This document shows, piece by piece, positions 48,610-58,050 of a stretch of 64,000 nt of DNA (its first letter is position 1; each line of letters begins with the position of its first letter). Under the pieces are notes generated by a model that was not told where the DNA came from, searched no databases, and worked only from the letters and a program-made list of their open reading frames with translations. Source of the DNA: Erythrobacter sp. YJ-T3-07 (GTDB lineage Bacteria; Pseudomonadota; Alphaproteobacteria; Sphingomonadales; Sphingomonadaceae); assembly GCF_015999305.1 (NCBI RefSeq), contig NZ_JAEAGP010000001.1, positions 1,798,001-1,862,000 of the forward strand, read 5' to 3'. The translations under genes were made by a program, and so were the position numbers.

Positions 48610-50598
48610 TCAGGCGTCGATCAGTTCGCGATCCAAATCTCCTGCCTTGTTCTGGATGAACTGGAAGCGGTGCTCCGGATTGCGGCCCATCAGCTGGCCG
48701 ACCAGTTCCTTCACCGCCGCGCGGTCCTCGAATTCGGGGGGCAGGGTGATGCGGATCAGGCTGCGGCTGTCGGGGTGCATTGTGGTTTCGCGCAGCTGCG
48801 CGGGGTTCATTTCGCCGAGGCCCTTGAACCGGCTGATTTCGATCTTCTTGCCCTTGAACACCGTCTCTTCCAGCTCGCGCCGGTGTTCCTCGTCCCGGGC
48901 ATAGTGGCTCTCCTTGCCTGCGGTCAGGCGGTAGAGCGGCGGCTGGGCGAGGAACAGGTGCCCCTTGCGGACGAGGTCGGGCATCTCCTGGAAGAAGAAC
49001 GTCATCAGCAGCGTCGCGATATGCGCGCCGTCGACATCGGCATCGGTCATGATCACCACGCGGTCGTAGCGCAGCTGGTCGGCGTCGCAATCCTTTCGCA
49101 CCCCGCAGCCGAGCGCGAGGATCAGGTCCGCGATTTCGCTGTTGGCGCGAATCTTGTCCGCAGACGCGCTGGCGACGTTGAGGATCTTGCCGCGGATCGG
49201 CAGGATCGCCTGCGTCTTGCGATCGCGTGCCTGCTTGGCGCTGCCGCCCGCGGAATCGCCCTCGACGATGAACAGCTCGGTTTCCTTGTCGCCTTCGCCC
49301 GAACAGTCGGTCAGCTTGCCCGGCAGGCGCAGCTTCTTCGCATTCGTAGCGGTCTTGCGCTTGACCTCGCGCTCCGCGCGGCGGCGCAGGCGTTCGTCCA
49401 TCCGCTCCATCACCTCGCCCAGCAGCGCCTTCCCGCGCTCCATATTGTCGGCGAGGAAGTGGTCGAAATGGTCGCGCACCGCGTTCTCGACCAGCTTGGT
49501 CGCTTCCGGGCTGGTCAGCCGGTCCTTGGTCTGGCTCTGGAACTGGGGATCGCGGATGAAGACGCTCAGCAGCACCTCGGCGCCCGCCATCACGTCGTCG
49601 GCGGAAATGTCTTTCGCCTTCTTCTGGCCGACCAGTTCGCCGAATGCGCGCAGCCCCTTGGTCAGCGCATTGCGCAGCCCCTGCTCGTGCGTCCCGCCGT
49701 CGGGCGTGGGCACGGTGTTGCAGTACCAGCTGGTCGCCGCGTCGGAAAACAGCGGCCAGGCGATCGCCCATTCGACCCGTCCGTTGGACACGCCATCGAC
49801 GCTCGGGAAATCCTGGCTGCCGGCGAAGGGCTGCGCGGTGACGCATTCACGCCCGGCGACGCGCTGCGTCAGGTGATCGGCAAGCCCGCCGGGGAACTTG
49901 AACGTTTCCTCCTCGGGCACATCGTCGGTCGCGAGGCTTGGGGCGCATTTCCAGCGAATCTCGACCCCGGCGAAGAGGTAGGCTTTCGAGCGCGCGAGCT
50001 TGAACAGCCGCTTGGCACTAAACTGGCGCGGGCCGAAGATTTCCGGGTCGGGGGTGAAGCTGACCGTGGTGCCGCGCCGGTTGGGCGCCGCGCCGACCGT
50101 CTCGATCGGACCGAGCGTCTGCCCCTTGGAGAATTCCTGCGCATAGAGCGTCTTGTCGCGCGCAACCTCGACCCGGGTGTGTTCGGACAGCGCGTTGACC
50201 ACGCTGACGCCGACGCCGTGCAGGCCGCCGCTGGTGGCATAGGCTTTCCCTGAGAACTTGCCGCCCGAGTGCAGCGTGGAGAGGATCACCTCCAGCGTGG
50301 ACTTGCCGGGGAACTTGGGATGCTCGTCGATCGGCATCCCGCGCCCGTTGTCGGCGATCGTCAGCCGGTTGCCTTCTTCCAGCTTGACCTCGATCCGGGT
50401 CGCATGGCCCGCGACCGCCTCGTCCATCGAGTTGTCGAGCACTTCGGCGGCGAGGTGGTGCAGCGCGCGGTCGTCCGTCCCGCCGATATACATCCCGGGG
50501 CGGCGGCGCACGGGCTCCAGCCCTTCGAGCACCTCGATCGAGGAGGAATCGTAATCGCCGCTGGAGGTCGGCGTACCTTCGAACAGATCATCGGACAT
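48610..50598 (-). CDS. parE: DNA topoisomerase IV subunit B
   Basis: 662 residues. GHKL ATPase (EVLDNSMDEA, ADNGRGMPID, TSGGLHGVGVSVVNALS), transducer, TOPRIM (EGDSAGGSAKQARDRKTQAILPIRGKILNV, DADVDGAHI) and C-terminal tail. Length and the missing insert typical of alpha GyrB favour ParE over GyrB. Single gene on the minus strand. Confidence 0.95.
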   Translation of the reverse strand: MSDDLFEGTPTSSGDYDSSSIEVLEGLEPVRRRPGMYIGGTDDRALHHLAAEVLDNSMDEAVAGHATRIEVKLEEGNRLTIADNGRGMPIDEHPKFPGKSTLEVILSTLHSGGKFSGKAYATSGGLHGVGVSVVNALSEHTRVEVARDKTLYAQEFSKGQTLGPIETVGAAPNRRGTTVSFTPDPEIFGPRQFSAKRLFKLARSKAYLFAGVEIRWKCAPSLATDDVPEEETFKFPGGLADHLTQRVAGRECVTAQPFAGSQDFPSVDGVSNGRVEWAIAWPLFSDAATSWYCNTVPTPDGGTHEQGLRNALTKGLRAFGELVGQKKAKDISADDVMAGAEVLLSVFIRDPQFQSQTKDRLTSPEATKLVENAVRDHFDHFLADNMERGKALLGEVMERMDERLRRRAEREVKRKTATNAKKLRLPGKLTDCSGEGDKETELFIVEGDSAGGSAKQARDRKTQAILPIRGKILNVASASADKIRANSEIADLILALGCGVRKDCDADQLRYDRVVIMTDADVDGAHIATLLMTFFFQEMPDLVRKGHLFLAQPPLYRLTAGKESHYARDEEHRRELEETVFKGKKIEISRFKGLGEMNPAQLRETTMHPDSRSLIRITLPPEFEDRAAVKELVGQLMGRNPEHRFQFIQNKAGDLDRELIDA

Positions 50599-50669
50599 GG
50601 TCGTGAATGTGCGCGCCCCACCCGACTATAACAAGCCGGGAGGGGCGCGATGTCCGCAATTTCCGCGTG

Positions 50670-51905
50670 CTAGAAGCTCTCGGGCGCGGGGGAGACCACC
50701 ACAACCTGCCCGTCACGCACCTCGCGCACTTCGAGCGCGCGCTGGGCGGTGCCGTCGGTGCTGAAGCGGAACGCACCGTCGAGGCCGAGGAAGCCGCCCG
50801 CATCGGTCAGCTGGCCGGTGGGGAAGGGGCGACCCGGCTGCCAGCCATTGCCCGCCACCCGCAGCGCGAGCAGCACGCCGTCATAGCCCAGCGTCGCGAT
50901 CCGGTAGGGGGAATCGCCGAAGCGGCTGCGGTAGCTTTCCGAAAAGCGGCGATAGCGAGCATCGGAGAGGGCGGAGAACAGCGCGCCCTGCATCACTCCG
51001 GCGGCGGGAATGGCGCTTTCGCCGCTCCACAACTCGGTGCCGAGCAGGCGGGGGCCGGCACCGGTCTCGTCGCGCAGCTCGGCCGCAGCGATGATCGCGA
51101 GCCGCGGGCTGTCGGCGATCATCACCGTGTCGAACCCGCCGCGTGCGCGCAGACGGCGCGCGGCACTCGCGGCAGAGCCGTCGTTGCGCGAATAGCGTTC
51201 GGTCGCGACCAGGCTGCCGCCGACGCCGCGCAGCGCTTCGAGCAGGGCCAGTTCGGCCTGGCGGCCATACTCCCCCTCGGGCACCAGCGCGCCGTAAGTG
51301 CGCGCGCCCTGGCTCTGCGCGAAGCGGACCGTGCGCGCGACCGATTGCGAGGGCGACAGACCCATCAGGTAGACATCGGGCGAGGCCACGCTGACATCGT
51401 TGGAGAAGGCGATCAGCGGAATGTTGCGCGGGCGCGCCTCCGCCAGCACGTCGGCGACGTTGCTGCCCAGCAGCGGGCCCAGGATCAGCTGGTTGCCGTC
51501 CGCCACCGCGCGTCGCGCGGCCTCGCGGGCATTGTCGGCAGTGTCGTAAGTGGTGATGCGCAGGCTGTCGGCATTGGTGTCGAGCAGGGCCATCGTCGTC
51601 GCATTGGCGATCGACTGGCCGACGCGCCCGTTGTCACCCGTGGTCGGAACCAGCAGCGCGACCCGGTGGCGGCTGCTGTCGGCAGGTTCCTGCGGCAGAG
51701 GGGTGGGGCGGCTGCGATCGATCGGGGGCGGGGTCCGCCGGTCGTCGCTCGTACCCTGCTGGCCGCTCGGCTGCGAGGGCGGCGGCGCGGAATAGGGCGG
51801 ATCGACCTGCGGAATGATCTGGCACCCGGCGAGCAGCAGGCCCATGCCGAGCGTGAGGATCAGGCGGCGGCAGTGGATCAAGCCGGTCTTGGTGGAGCCC
51901 ATCAT
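50670..51905 (-). CDS. LpoA-like penicillin-binding protein activator (lipoprotein)
   Basis: 411 residues with lipoprotein signal (LLAGC at about 28) and Pro-rich linker (about 35-75), then a type 1 periplasmic-binding-protein fold (HRVALLVPTTGDNGRVGQSI...). This matches the C-terminal domain of LpoA, the outer-membrane activator of PBP1A; the N-terminal TPR domain of enterobacterial LpoA is absent. It is divergent from rsmI and yraN, the same neighbourhood as lpoA in gammaproteobacteria. Confidence 0.85.
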   Translation of the reverse strand: MMGSTKTGLIHCRRLILTLGMGLLLAGCQIIPQVDPPYSAPPPSQPSGQQGTSDDRRTPPPIDRSRPTPLPQEPADSSRHRVALLVPTTGDNGRVGQSIANATTMALLDTNADSLRITTYDTADNAREAARRAVADGNQLILGPLLGSNVADVLAEARPRNIPLIAFSNDVSVASPDVYLMGLSPSQSVARTVRFAQSQGARTYGALVPEGEYGRQAELALLEALRGVGGSLVATERYSRNDGSAASAARRLRARGGFDTVMIADSPRLAIIAAAELRDETGAGPRLLGTELWSGESAIPAAGVMQGALFSALSDARYRRFSESYRSRFGDSPYRIATLGYDGVLLALRVAGNGWQPGRPFPTGQLTDAGGFLGLDGAFRFSTDGTAQRALEVREVRDGQVVVVSPAPESF

Positions 51906-51932
51906 GCTTGCGAATATCCCCTGCGTTGGTCC

Positions 51933-52799
51933 ATGGCTGGATTCGTGAACGATACCAGCGACGCCCATTCGAACGCCGCGCTTGCGCCGGGCCTGTATAT
52001 CGTCGCGACCCCGATTGGCAATCTGAGCGACATAACCTTGCGGGCAGTCGACGTGCTTTCGCGGTGCGACGGTGTTGCGTGCGAGGATACGCGCGTGACC
52101 GGCAAGCTGATGAAGCACCTCGGCCTGTCCAAACCGCTGTGGCGATACAATGACCATGCCGAGGAGCGCGACCGGGCGCGGCTGATCGAGAGCATGCAGA
52201 CCCGCGCCGTGGCGCTGGTCAGCGATGCGGGCACGCCGCTGATTTCCGACCCCGGATACCGCCTGGTCAACGCCGCGCGCGAAGCGGGGGTCGAGGTGCA
52301 GACCATCCCCGGCCCGTGCGCCGCGATCGCCGCGATCACGCTGGCGGGCTTGCCCAGCGACCGCTTCCTGTTCGCAGGCTTCCTGCCAGTGAAGGACAAG
52401 GCGCGCGGCGACATGCTGGCCGAACTCGGCGGGATCGATGCGACGCTGCTGTTCTACGAAAGCGCGGGACGGCTGGCGAAATCGCTCGCTGCGATCGACA
52501 CCGCGCTGCCGGGTCGGCGCGTGGGCGTGGCGCGCGAGCTGACCAAGCTGCACGAGGAATGCAGGGTCGATACGCCAGCGGCGTTGATCGCGCATTACGA
52601 AGCCAAGCCGCCCAGGGGCGAGATCGTGCTGCTGGTCGAGCCTCCGCACGAGACGCAGGCGAGCGCCGAGGATGTCGACGCGCTGCTGCGCGAGGCTCTG
52701 AAGACCGAGAAGGCTTCGCAAGCCGCGGCCAAGGTCGCCAAGGCGACCGGTGCGGACCGCAAGGCGCTCTATGCGCGGGCGATGGAACTGCGCGGATGA
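51933..52799 (+). CDS. rsmI: 16S rRNA (cytidine1402-2'-O)-methyltransferase
   Basis: 288 residues. Tetrapyrrole-methylase fold with GLYIVATPIGNLSDITLRA, CEDTRVTGKLMKH, VSDAGTPLISDPGYRLV and IPGPCAAIAAI motifs. Methylates the 2'-O of C1402 in the decoding centre. Its stop overlaps the yraN start (ATGA). Confidence 0.95.
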   Translation: MAGFVNDTSDAHSNAALAPGLYIVATPIGNLSDITLRAVDVLSRCDGVACEDTRVTGKLMKHLGLSKPLWRYNDHAEERDRARLIESMQTRAVALVSDAGTPLISDPGYRLVNAAREAGVEVQTIPGPCAAIAAITLAGLPSDRFLFAGFLPVKDKARGDMLAELGGIDATLLFYESAGRLAKSLAAIDTALPGRRVGVARELTKLHEECRVDTPAALIAHYEAKPPRGEIVLLVEPPHETQASAEDVDALLREALKTEKASQAAAKVAKATGADRKALYARAMELRG

Positions 52800-53152
52800 G
52801 CCAGAAACGCGAACGCGCCGAAAAGGCCGGTCGCGGCGGGGAGGAAGAGGCTGCGCGGTGGCTGGAGGACGAGGGGTGGGAGATTCTTGCCCGCCGCCGC
52901 AAGACGAAACTGGGCGAGATCGATCTTGTTGCGCGGCGCGAAAACCTGATCGCCTTCGTCGAGGTAAAGTGGCGGCGCAGCGTGCCCGACCTCGACCTTG
53001 CGATCGACGAGCGGCGGCTGGCGCGGGTCGCGGCGGCGGTAGGCGCGGTCGCGCATGAATATGCCACCGGCGGAGAGGACATACGGATCGACGTGATCCT
53101 GCTTGCACCCGGCGCTCACCCTCGCCACATCGCCAACGCCTGGATGCCGTGA
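52796..53152 (+). CDS. yraN: YraN family (UPF0102) endonuclease-like protein
   Basis: 118 residues. Family motifs: GEEEAARWLEDEGWEILARRRKTKLGEIDLVAR and FVEVKWRR, the D-(x)n-E-x-K pattern of a restriction-endonuclease-like fold. Cellular role unclear. Translationally coupled to rsmI. Confidence 0.92.
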   Translation: MSQKRERAEKAGRGGEEEAARWLEDEGWEILARRRKTKLGEIDLVARRENLIAFVEVKWRRSVPDLDLAIDERRLARVAAAVGAVAHEYATGGEDIRIDVILLAPGAHPRHIANAWMP

Positions 53153-53159
53153 ACCGGCG

Positions 53160-53250
53160 GTCACCCCTGCGCAGGCAGGGGCCCAGCCGACCCCACCGAA
53201 TGCGCGAGCGGGCACGCGTATCTGGACCCCTGCCTTCGCAGGGGTGACGA
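53160..53250. repeat. REPIN-like palindromic repeat pair (family C)
   Basis: Left copy GTCACCCCTGCGCAGGCAGG (53160 onward) and right copy with TGCCTTCGCAGGGGTGACGA (to 53250) in inverted orientation between yraN and gshB. The hairpin arms CCCCTGC/GCAGGGG are clear. If translated in one frame it gives the familiar TPAQAGAQ...TPAFAGVT peptide, so it often inflates annotated gene starts. Confidence 0.85.
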
Positions 53251-53261
53251 ATGGAGCAATT

Positions 53262-54233
53262 ATGACCCTACGCACCGCCTTCCAGATGGACCCGATCGAG
53301 AACGTCAAGATCGCAGGCGATAGCAGCTTCGCGCTGATGCTCTCGGCGCAGGAGCGCGGGCACGAGGTCTGGCATTACGACGTGAAGAGCCTCGCGTGGG
53401 AAAGCGACGGCTCGCCCGCCGGCAAGATCACCGCCTTCGCGCGCCCGGTGCGTGTGCAGCGCGTGGAAGGCGATCACTTCGAATGGCTGGGCGAGCGGCG
53501 CGTGATCGACCTCGCGAAGGACATCGACGTCGTCTGGCTGCGGCAGGACCCGCCGTTCGACCTCGGCTACATCACCGCCGCCTTCCTGCTCGACCGATTG
53601 AAGGGCACCACGCTGGTGGTCAACGACCCGCGCGAAGTGGTGAACGCGCCCGAAAAGATGTTCGTGCTCGATTACGCACGCTTCATGCCGCCCACGCTGA
53701 TCGCGCGCAGGCTTGCCGATATCCAGGCGTTCCAGAAGAAGCACGGCGCGGTGGTGGTGAAGCCGCTGCACGGCAATGGCGGCAAGGCCATCTTCAAGAT
53801 CGACGAAAGCGGTACGAACCTTTCGGCGCTGTCCGAGGTGTTCGACAACCAGTGGCCCGAGGCGCACATGGTTCAGGCCTTCCTGCCGACGGTGAGCGAG
53901 GGCGACAAGCGCATCGTACTGGTCGACGGCGAGGTCGCGGGCGCGATCAACCGCAAGCCGGGCGAGGGCGAGTTCCGCTCCAACCTCGCGCAGGGTGGTT
54001 CTGCCGAGGCGGCAGGGCTGACTGCGCGCGAGGAAGAAATCTGCGCCGCGATGGGACCCGAGCTGAAACGCCGCGGCCTCGTGTTTGTTGGCATCGATGT
54101 GATCGGCGGCGAATGGCTGACCGAGATCAACGTCACCTCGCCCACCGGGATCGTCGCGATCGATCGTTTCAACGGCACCGACACGGCCGGCGCGCTGTGG
54201 GATGCGACCGAGCGGCGGCATCGGGAGATGTGA
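53262..54233 (+). CDS. gshB: Glutathione synthase
   Basis: 323 residues, normal length. ATP-grasp enzyme joining gamma-glutamylcysteine and glycine. Conserved MDPIENVKIAGDSSFALMLSAQERGH N-terminus, KPLHGNGGKAIFKI, and NRKPGEGEFRSNLAQGG. The ATG at 53262 has a GGAG site six bases upstream. The longer upstream frame is translation of a repeat and was rejected. Confidence 0.96.
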   Translation: MTLRTAFQMDPIENVKIAGDSSFALMLSAQERGHEVWHYDVKSLAWESDGSPAGKITAFARPVRVQRVEGDHFEWLGERRVIDLAKDIDVVWLRQDPPFDLGYITAAFLLDRLKGTTLVVNDPREVVNAPEKMFVLDYARFMPPTLIARRLADIQAFQKKHGAVVVKPLHGNGGKAIFKIDESGTNLSALSEVFDNQWPEAHMVQAFLPTVSEGDKRIVLVDGEVAGAINRKPGEGEFRSNLAQGGSAEAAGLTAREEEICAAMGPELKRRGLVFVGIDVIGGEWLTEINVTSPTGIVAIDRFNGTDTAGALWDATERRHREM

Positions 54234-54281
54234 GGGCGGCAGCACTAGCTGCAAGCGAGGTTGGATCGCTCCTATGAACAA

Positions 54282-54363
54282 CCGTTCGTCCTGAGCCTGT
54301 CGAAGGGCGATTAGCCTGGCGCTGAGCAATCCGTCCGCACTTCGACAAGCTCAGCACGAACGG
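54282..54363. repeat. REPIN-like palindromic repeat pair (family D)
   Basis: Left CCGTTCGTCCTGAGCCTGTC (54282 onward) and right GACAAGCTCAGCACGAACGG (to 54363) in inverted orientation, in the 164-base gap between gshB and the convergent SIMPL gene. CTTCGACAAGCTCAG-type repeats are common in sphingomonads by my recollection. Confidence 0.85.
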
Positions 54364-54397
54364 ATTGCCCCGATACGTCGCGGTTTGGGGAGGAGAT

Positions 54398-55138
54398 TTA
54401 GTTCAATTCATACGCCACGGTCGTCACCACGCGGACCTTCTGGAACGGCGTGTTCGCGCCACTCGAATCGCAATATTCGCAGTCGACTCCGTCGCGCGCA
54501 CTGATCGAGAAATAGCCCTGGCTGGCGGTCTTGATCTTGCCCACCGACGCACCGCTGTCGTTGGCGAATTGCTGCGCACTTTCGCGCGCGCTGCGGTTGG
54601 CCTCGGCGATCATGTCGGGCTTCAACTCGTTGAGGCCGGTGAAGGTGTAGTTGACCGAACCGCCACCCATCTCGACCCCCGCACGCAGCAGGTCCGCCTG
54701 TTTCGCATAGGCCGCCCGCGCCTTCATGACGTCGTTCGTGCGCAGTTGGATCGTGCGTGAGACGGTCAGGCTTTCGGGGAGCGGGTTGCCATAGGCATCG
54801 CGCTGCTGATCGCGCATCAGCGAGATGTCGCTGTCGGTGAAGTCGCTCGGCTTGAAGCCCGCTTCGGTGAAGAATGTGCGCACCGCCTGCGCCTGCCGGT
54901 CGACCGATCCCTGGACGCTCGCCAGATCATTGCCGGTGTCAGAGAAGCGGATCGACCAGGTGGCGATATCGGCGGTTACGTCGCGTTCGGACACGCCCTT
55001 CACGGTCACTTCGCGGTCGGCCTCCTTCGCGCGGCGCAATCCATCGCCGAGCAGGAAGCCGCTGCCCATCAGCCCGACCATCACGATCGCCACCGACCCC
55101 AGCACCACCACGCGATTGTCTTCGATAAACCCGGCCAT
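54398..55138 (-). CDS. SIMPL domain exported protein
   Basis: 246 residues with an N-terminal membrane segment (about 9-32). The SIMPL (DUF541) domain follows: VTVKGVSERDVTADIATWSIRF, the repeated Ala/Gln-rich helices, and VRVVTTVAYELN at the end. Envelope proteins of this family have unclear function (stress-related in some bacteria). The two cysteines in CEYC may form a disulfide. Confidence 0.87.
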   Translation of the reverse strand: MAGFIEDNRVVVLGSVAIVMVGLMGSGFLLGDGLRRAKEADREVTVKGVSERDVTADIATWSIRFSDTGNDLASVQGSVDRQAQAVRTFFTEAGFKPSDFTDSDISLMRDQQRDAYGNPLPESLTVSRTIQLRTNDVMKARAAYAKQADLLRAGVEMGGGSVNYTFTGLNELKPDMIAEANRSARESAQQFANDSGASVGKIKTASQGYFSISARDGVDCEYCDSSGANTPFQKVRVVTTVAYELN

Positions 55139-55339
55139 CCCTCATTCTCCTCGACAGGTTCGCAGCGGCGGAGCCCCGATTGGCTGGTTCGCCCTGCGAT
55201 AAACCGTGCAATCCTATCGATGAAACGAGATGAATGGGCGATGAAACGTGCAAATTCATCGGCGAACCGTTTGAGCGCGCTCGGAAAAAATCTCGCAAGC
55301 CGCACCGTAACTTTCCGCCGTCCCGTGCATTGGTGCCCC

Positions 55340-55945
55340 ATGGACGAGATCATAGTCTCCATCGTCGAGCGGCTCGGCTATTTCGGCATCGCCGTTCTCA
55401 TGGCCCTCGAAAATATCTTCCCACCGCTCCCGTCGGAAGCGATCATGGGCGCAGGCGCGCTCGCGATCGAGAATGGCAGGATGAGCTTCTGGCCGCTGCT
55501 GATCTTCGCGACCATCGGCACGGTTGCAGGCAATTACGGCTGGTTCTGGTTCGGCGACCGGGTCGGCTATGAAAAGCTGGGGCCGTTTATCGAGCGCTGG
55601 GGCCGGTGGCTGACGCTGGAATGGGAAGACATCGAGCGCACATCGCGCTTCTTCAAGCAGCGCGGCGAATGGGCGGTGTTCTTCCTGCGGTTCTTCCCGG
55701 TGATGCGCACGATGATCTCGCTCCCCGCAGGGCTCGCTCACATGAAGCTCTGGAAATTCCTGGTCTTCACTACCGCGGGCGCGGCGATCTGGAATGCGAT
55801 CCTGATCTACGGCACGCGCTGGCTGGTCGGCACCTTCTCGCAGATCCAGGATCTGGTCGGGTGGATCGTGATCGGCTCGCTGCTGCTCGCGGTCGCGGGG
55901 TACGGATGGCGGCTCTACACATGGAAGCCGCGCGCCGAGCGCTAG
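55340..55945 (+). CDS. DedA family membrane protein
   Basis: 201 residues. DedA/VTT domain with ENIFPPLPSEAIMGAGALA and FFLRFFPVMRTMISLPAGLAHM (the conserved Arg helix). DedA proteins include undecaprenyl-phosphate and other phospholipid flippases. The ATG at 55340 begins the family N-terminus. Its stop overlaps the xerC stop on the other strand. Confidence 0.9.
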   Translation: MDEIIVSIVERLGYFGIAVLMALENIFPPLPSEAIMGAGALAIENGRMSFWPLLIFATIGTVAGNYGWFWFGDRVGYEKLGPFIERWGRWLTLEWEDIERTSRFFKQRGEWAVFFLRFFPVMRTMISLPAGLAHMKLWKFLVFTTAGAAIWNAILIYGTRWLVGTFSQIQDLVGWIVIGSLLLAVAGYGWRLYTWKPRAER

Positions 55946-56850
55946 TCGCCCCGTTCGGGCGCCGTCTTCTCTCTGGGATGCGCGTTGCGATAGGTGTCGA
56001 GCAGGCTGGCCGCATCCACCTCGGTATAGATCTGCGTGGAGCCGAGGCTTGCATGGCCGAGCAGTTCCTGCAGGCTCCTGAGATCCGCGCCTGCGCCGAG
56101 CAGATGCGTGGCGAAGGAATGGCGCAGCGCGTGCGGCGTGGCATTGGCGGGCAAGCCGATCTCGGCGCGCACCTCCGCCATCGCTTTCTGTACGAGGCCG
56201 GGCGACAACGGCCCGCCGCGCGTGCCCCGGAACAGCGGCTTGTCTGCCGTAAGGTCGTGCGGACAGGCGGCGACATAGGCGGCGATGGCGCTGCGGATCG
56301 CAGGCAGGATCGGCACCACGCGGGTCTTGCCGCCCTTCCCGGTGACGCGGATCGTTTCGTCTATCTGGGCGTGTTCGCCAGTGAGTGAGAGTGCCTCGCC
56401 CAACCGCATGCCCGCGCCGTAGAGCAGCAGCAGCACGGCGCGATCGCGCAGCCCGGTCCACTCCTCGCGCCGCTCCTCGCCGATCCTCTCGGCCAGATGG
56501 ACCGCTTCGTCCGGCGTTACCGGGCGAGGCAGGGTGCGCTTGATCCTAGGTCCGCGAAGACGCGGTGCCTGCGCGTCGTCGAAGCCTGCCTCGGCGCGTG
56601 CGAAGGCAAGGAAGGCGCGAAGGGCAGAGAGTTCGCGCGCGGCGGAGCGGTTGGACAGGCCGTCGGCGCGGCGGCGGGCGAGCTGGGCGCGCAGGGCCGG
56701 GGCCTCCAGCTTCGCGACGGCCTGCCAGTCGGTCGCATCGGTCTTCTCGAGCAGCCGCTCGGCGGCGCGGACGTATGCGCGAACGGTATGCGGCGACAGG
56801 CGGCGCTCAGTCGCGAGGTGGCTCTCCCAGCGGGCGAGCAGGCCGCTCAT
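55942..56850 (-). CDS. xerC: Tyrosine recombinase XerC
   Basis: 302 residues. N-terminal SAM-like core-binding domain and C-terminal catalytic domain with Arg in GAGMRLGEALSL, Lys in VTGKGGKTRVVP, HxLRH (HALRHSFATHLL), HAS and Tyr in STQIYTEV. Resolves chromosome dimers at dif. Its ATG overlaps the hemW stop (ATGA). XerC rather than XerD is based on this gene neighbourhood and general likeness. Confidence 0.92.
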   Translation of the reverse strand: MSGLLARWESHLATERRLSPHTVRAYVRAAERLLEKTDATDWQAVAKLEAPALRAQLARRRADGLSNRSAARELSALRAFLAFARAEAGFDDAQAPRLRGPRIKRTLPRPVTPDEAVHLAERIGEERREEWTGLRDRAVLLLLYGAGMRLGEALSLTGEHAQIDETIRVTGKGGKTRVVPILPAIRSAIAAYVAACPHDLTADKPLFRGTRGGPLSPGLVQKAMAEVRAEIGLPANATPHALRHSFATHLLGAGADLRSLQELLGHASLGSTQIYTEVDAASLLDTYRNAHPREKTAPERGD

Positions 56851-58010
56851 GCTGCGACGAGGTGCGCGGGGACCAGCTCGGCCAGCAGCGCATCGAGCAG
56901 CGGCATCCCTTGCGGGGTGATCGTCAGCCGGTGTCCTTCGCGCTCAACGAAGCCGAGATCGGCGTAGAACGCAGCCCGTCCGCTATCCACCAGCGCATCG
57001 GGCGTCGTGCCGAACCGCGCGGCAAGCGCCGCAAGATCAAGCCCTTCGGTCAGCCGCAGCCCCATCAGCAACGCCTCGCTCAATTGCTCCTCGCGCACCA
57101 GCGCGCGCTCTTCGGCCGTGCCGTGGCCGTTTTCGGAAACGCGGCGCAGGAAGGCCTCGGGCTTCTTGTGGCGGATTGTCGCCATCCCGCCGCGCCGCCC
57201 GTGTGCACCCGGGCCGATCCCGACATAGTCGCCGTAGCGCCAGTAGGTGAGATTGTGGTGGCTCTCGGCACCGGGCCGCGCGTGGTTGCTGATCTCGTAG
57301 GCGGGGAGGCCCGCCGCGCGGGTCTGGTCCTGCGTCTGCACGAACAAATCGGCGGCCTCGTCCGGGTCCATCGGGGTGAGCCGCCCGCGTGCGACGGCGC
57401 CGGCGAAGCCAGTGCCCGGCTCGATAGTCAACTGGTAGAGCGAGAGATGCTCGGTCCCGAAGGCCAGAGCGCGTGCCAGCTCGGCTTCCCAAGCGGCGGC
57501 AGTCTGGCCGGGGCGGGCATAGATGAGGTCGAAGGTGACACGCCCGAACAGGCCTTGCGCGCTCTCCACCGCCGCCATCGCCTCGGTCGCGCTGTGCTCG
57601 CGCCCGAGAAACGCCAGCGCCTCGTCATGCAGCGACTGCACGCCCAGCGACACGCGGTTGACGCCCGCGGCGCGGAAACCGGCGAACTTGCCCGCTTCGT
57701 AGGAGGTCGGATTGGCCTCCAACGTGATCTCGGCGTCGGGGGCGAGGCCCCACAGGCGCTGTGCCTGATCGATCAGAGCCCCCGCCAGCGCAGGCGGCAT
57801 CAGCGAGGGTGTGCCACCGCCGAAGAAGATCGAGCCTACGCGGCGGCCTTCCGTCAGCGCATGCTCGTGCACCATGTCGGCGAGCAGGGCGGCCTGCCAC
57901 GCCTCGGCATCCACAGTGTCGCGAACATGGCTGTTGAAGTCGCAATAGGGGCACTTCTTCAAGCAGAAGGGCCAGTGGATATAGAGCGCAAGATCGTCTG
58001 CGGCGGGCAT
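56847..58010 (-). CDS. hemW: Radical SAM heme chaperone HemW
   Basis: 387 residues. The 4Fe-4S/SAM cluster motif is C16xxxC20xxC23 (FCLKKCPYCDF), with FFGGGTPSLMPP and the HemW C-terminal domain present. It handles heme for respiratory enzymes and is often misnamed HemN. The start follows rdgB by 40 bases on the same strand. Confidence 0.94.
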   Translation of the reverse strand: MPAADDLALYIHWPFCLKKCPYCDFNSHVRDTVDAEAWQAALLADMVHEHALTEGRRVGSIFFGGGTPSLMPPALAGALIDQAQRLWGLAPDAEITLEANPTSYEAGKFAGFRAAGVNRVSLGVQSLHDEALAFLGREHSATEAMAAVESAQGLFGRVTFDLIYARPGQTAAAWEAELARALAFGTEHLSLYQLTIEPGTGFAGAVARGRLTPMDPDEAADLFVQTQDQTRAAGLPAYEISNHARPGAESHHNLTYWRYGDYVGIGPGAHGRRGGMATIRHKKPEAFLRRVSENGHGTAEERALVREEQLSEALLMGLRLTEGLDLAALAARFGTTPDALVDSGRAAFYADLGFVEREGHRLTITPQGMPLLDALLAELVPAHLVAA

Positions 58011-58050
58011 GGAGCGAATCTAGGAGGCGCGGGCCGCGATGGCCAGCTAG

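Noticed and set aside
53103-53261. N-terminal extension of gshB
   Set aside because: It is a translation of the family C repeat; the ATG at 53262 has a ribosome-binding site and matches the family start.
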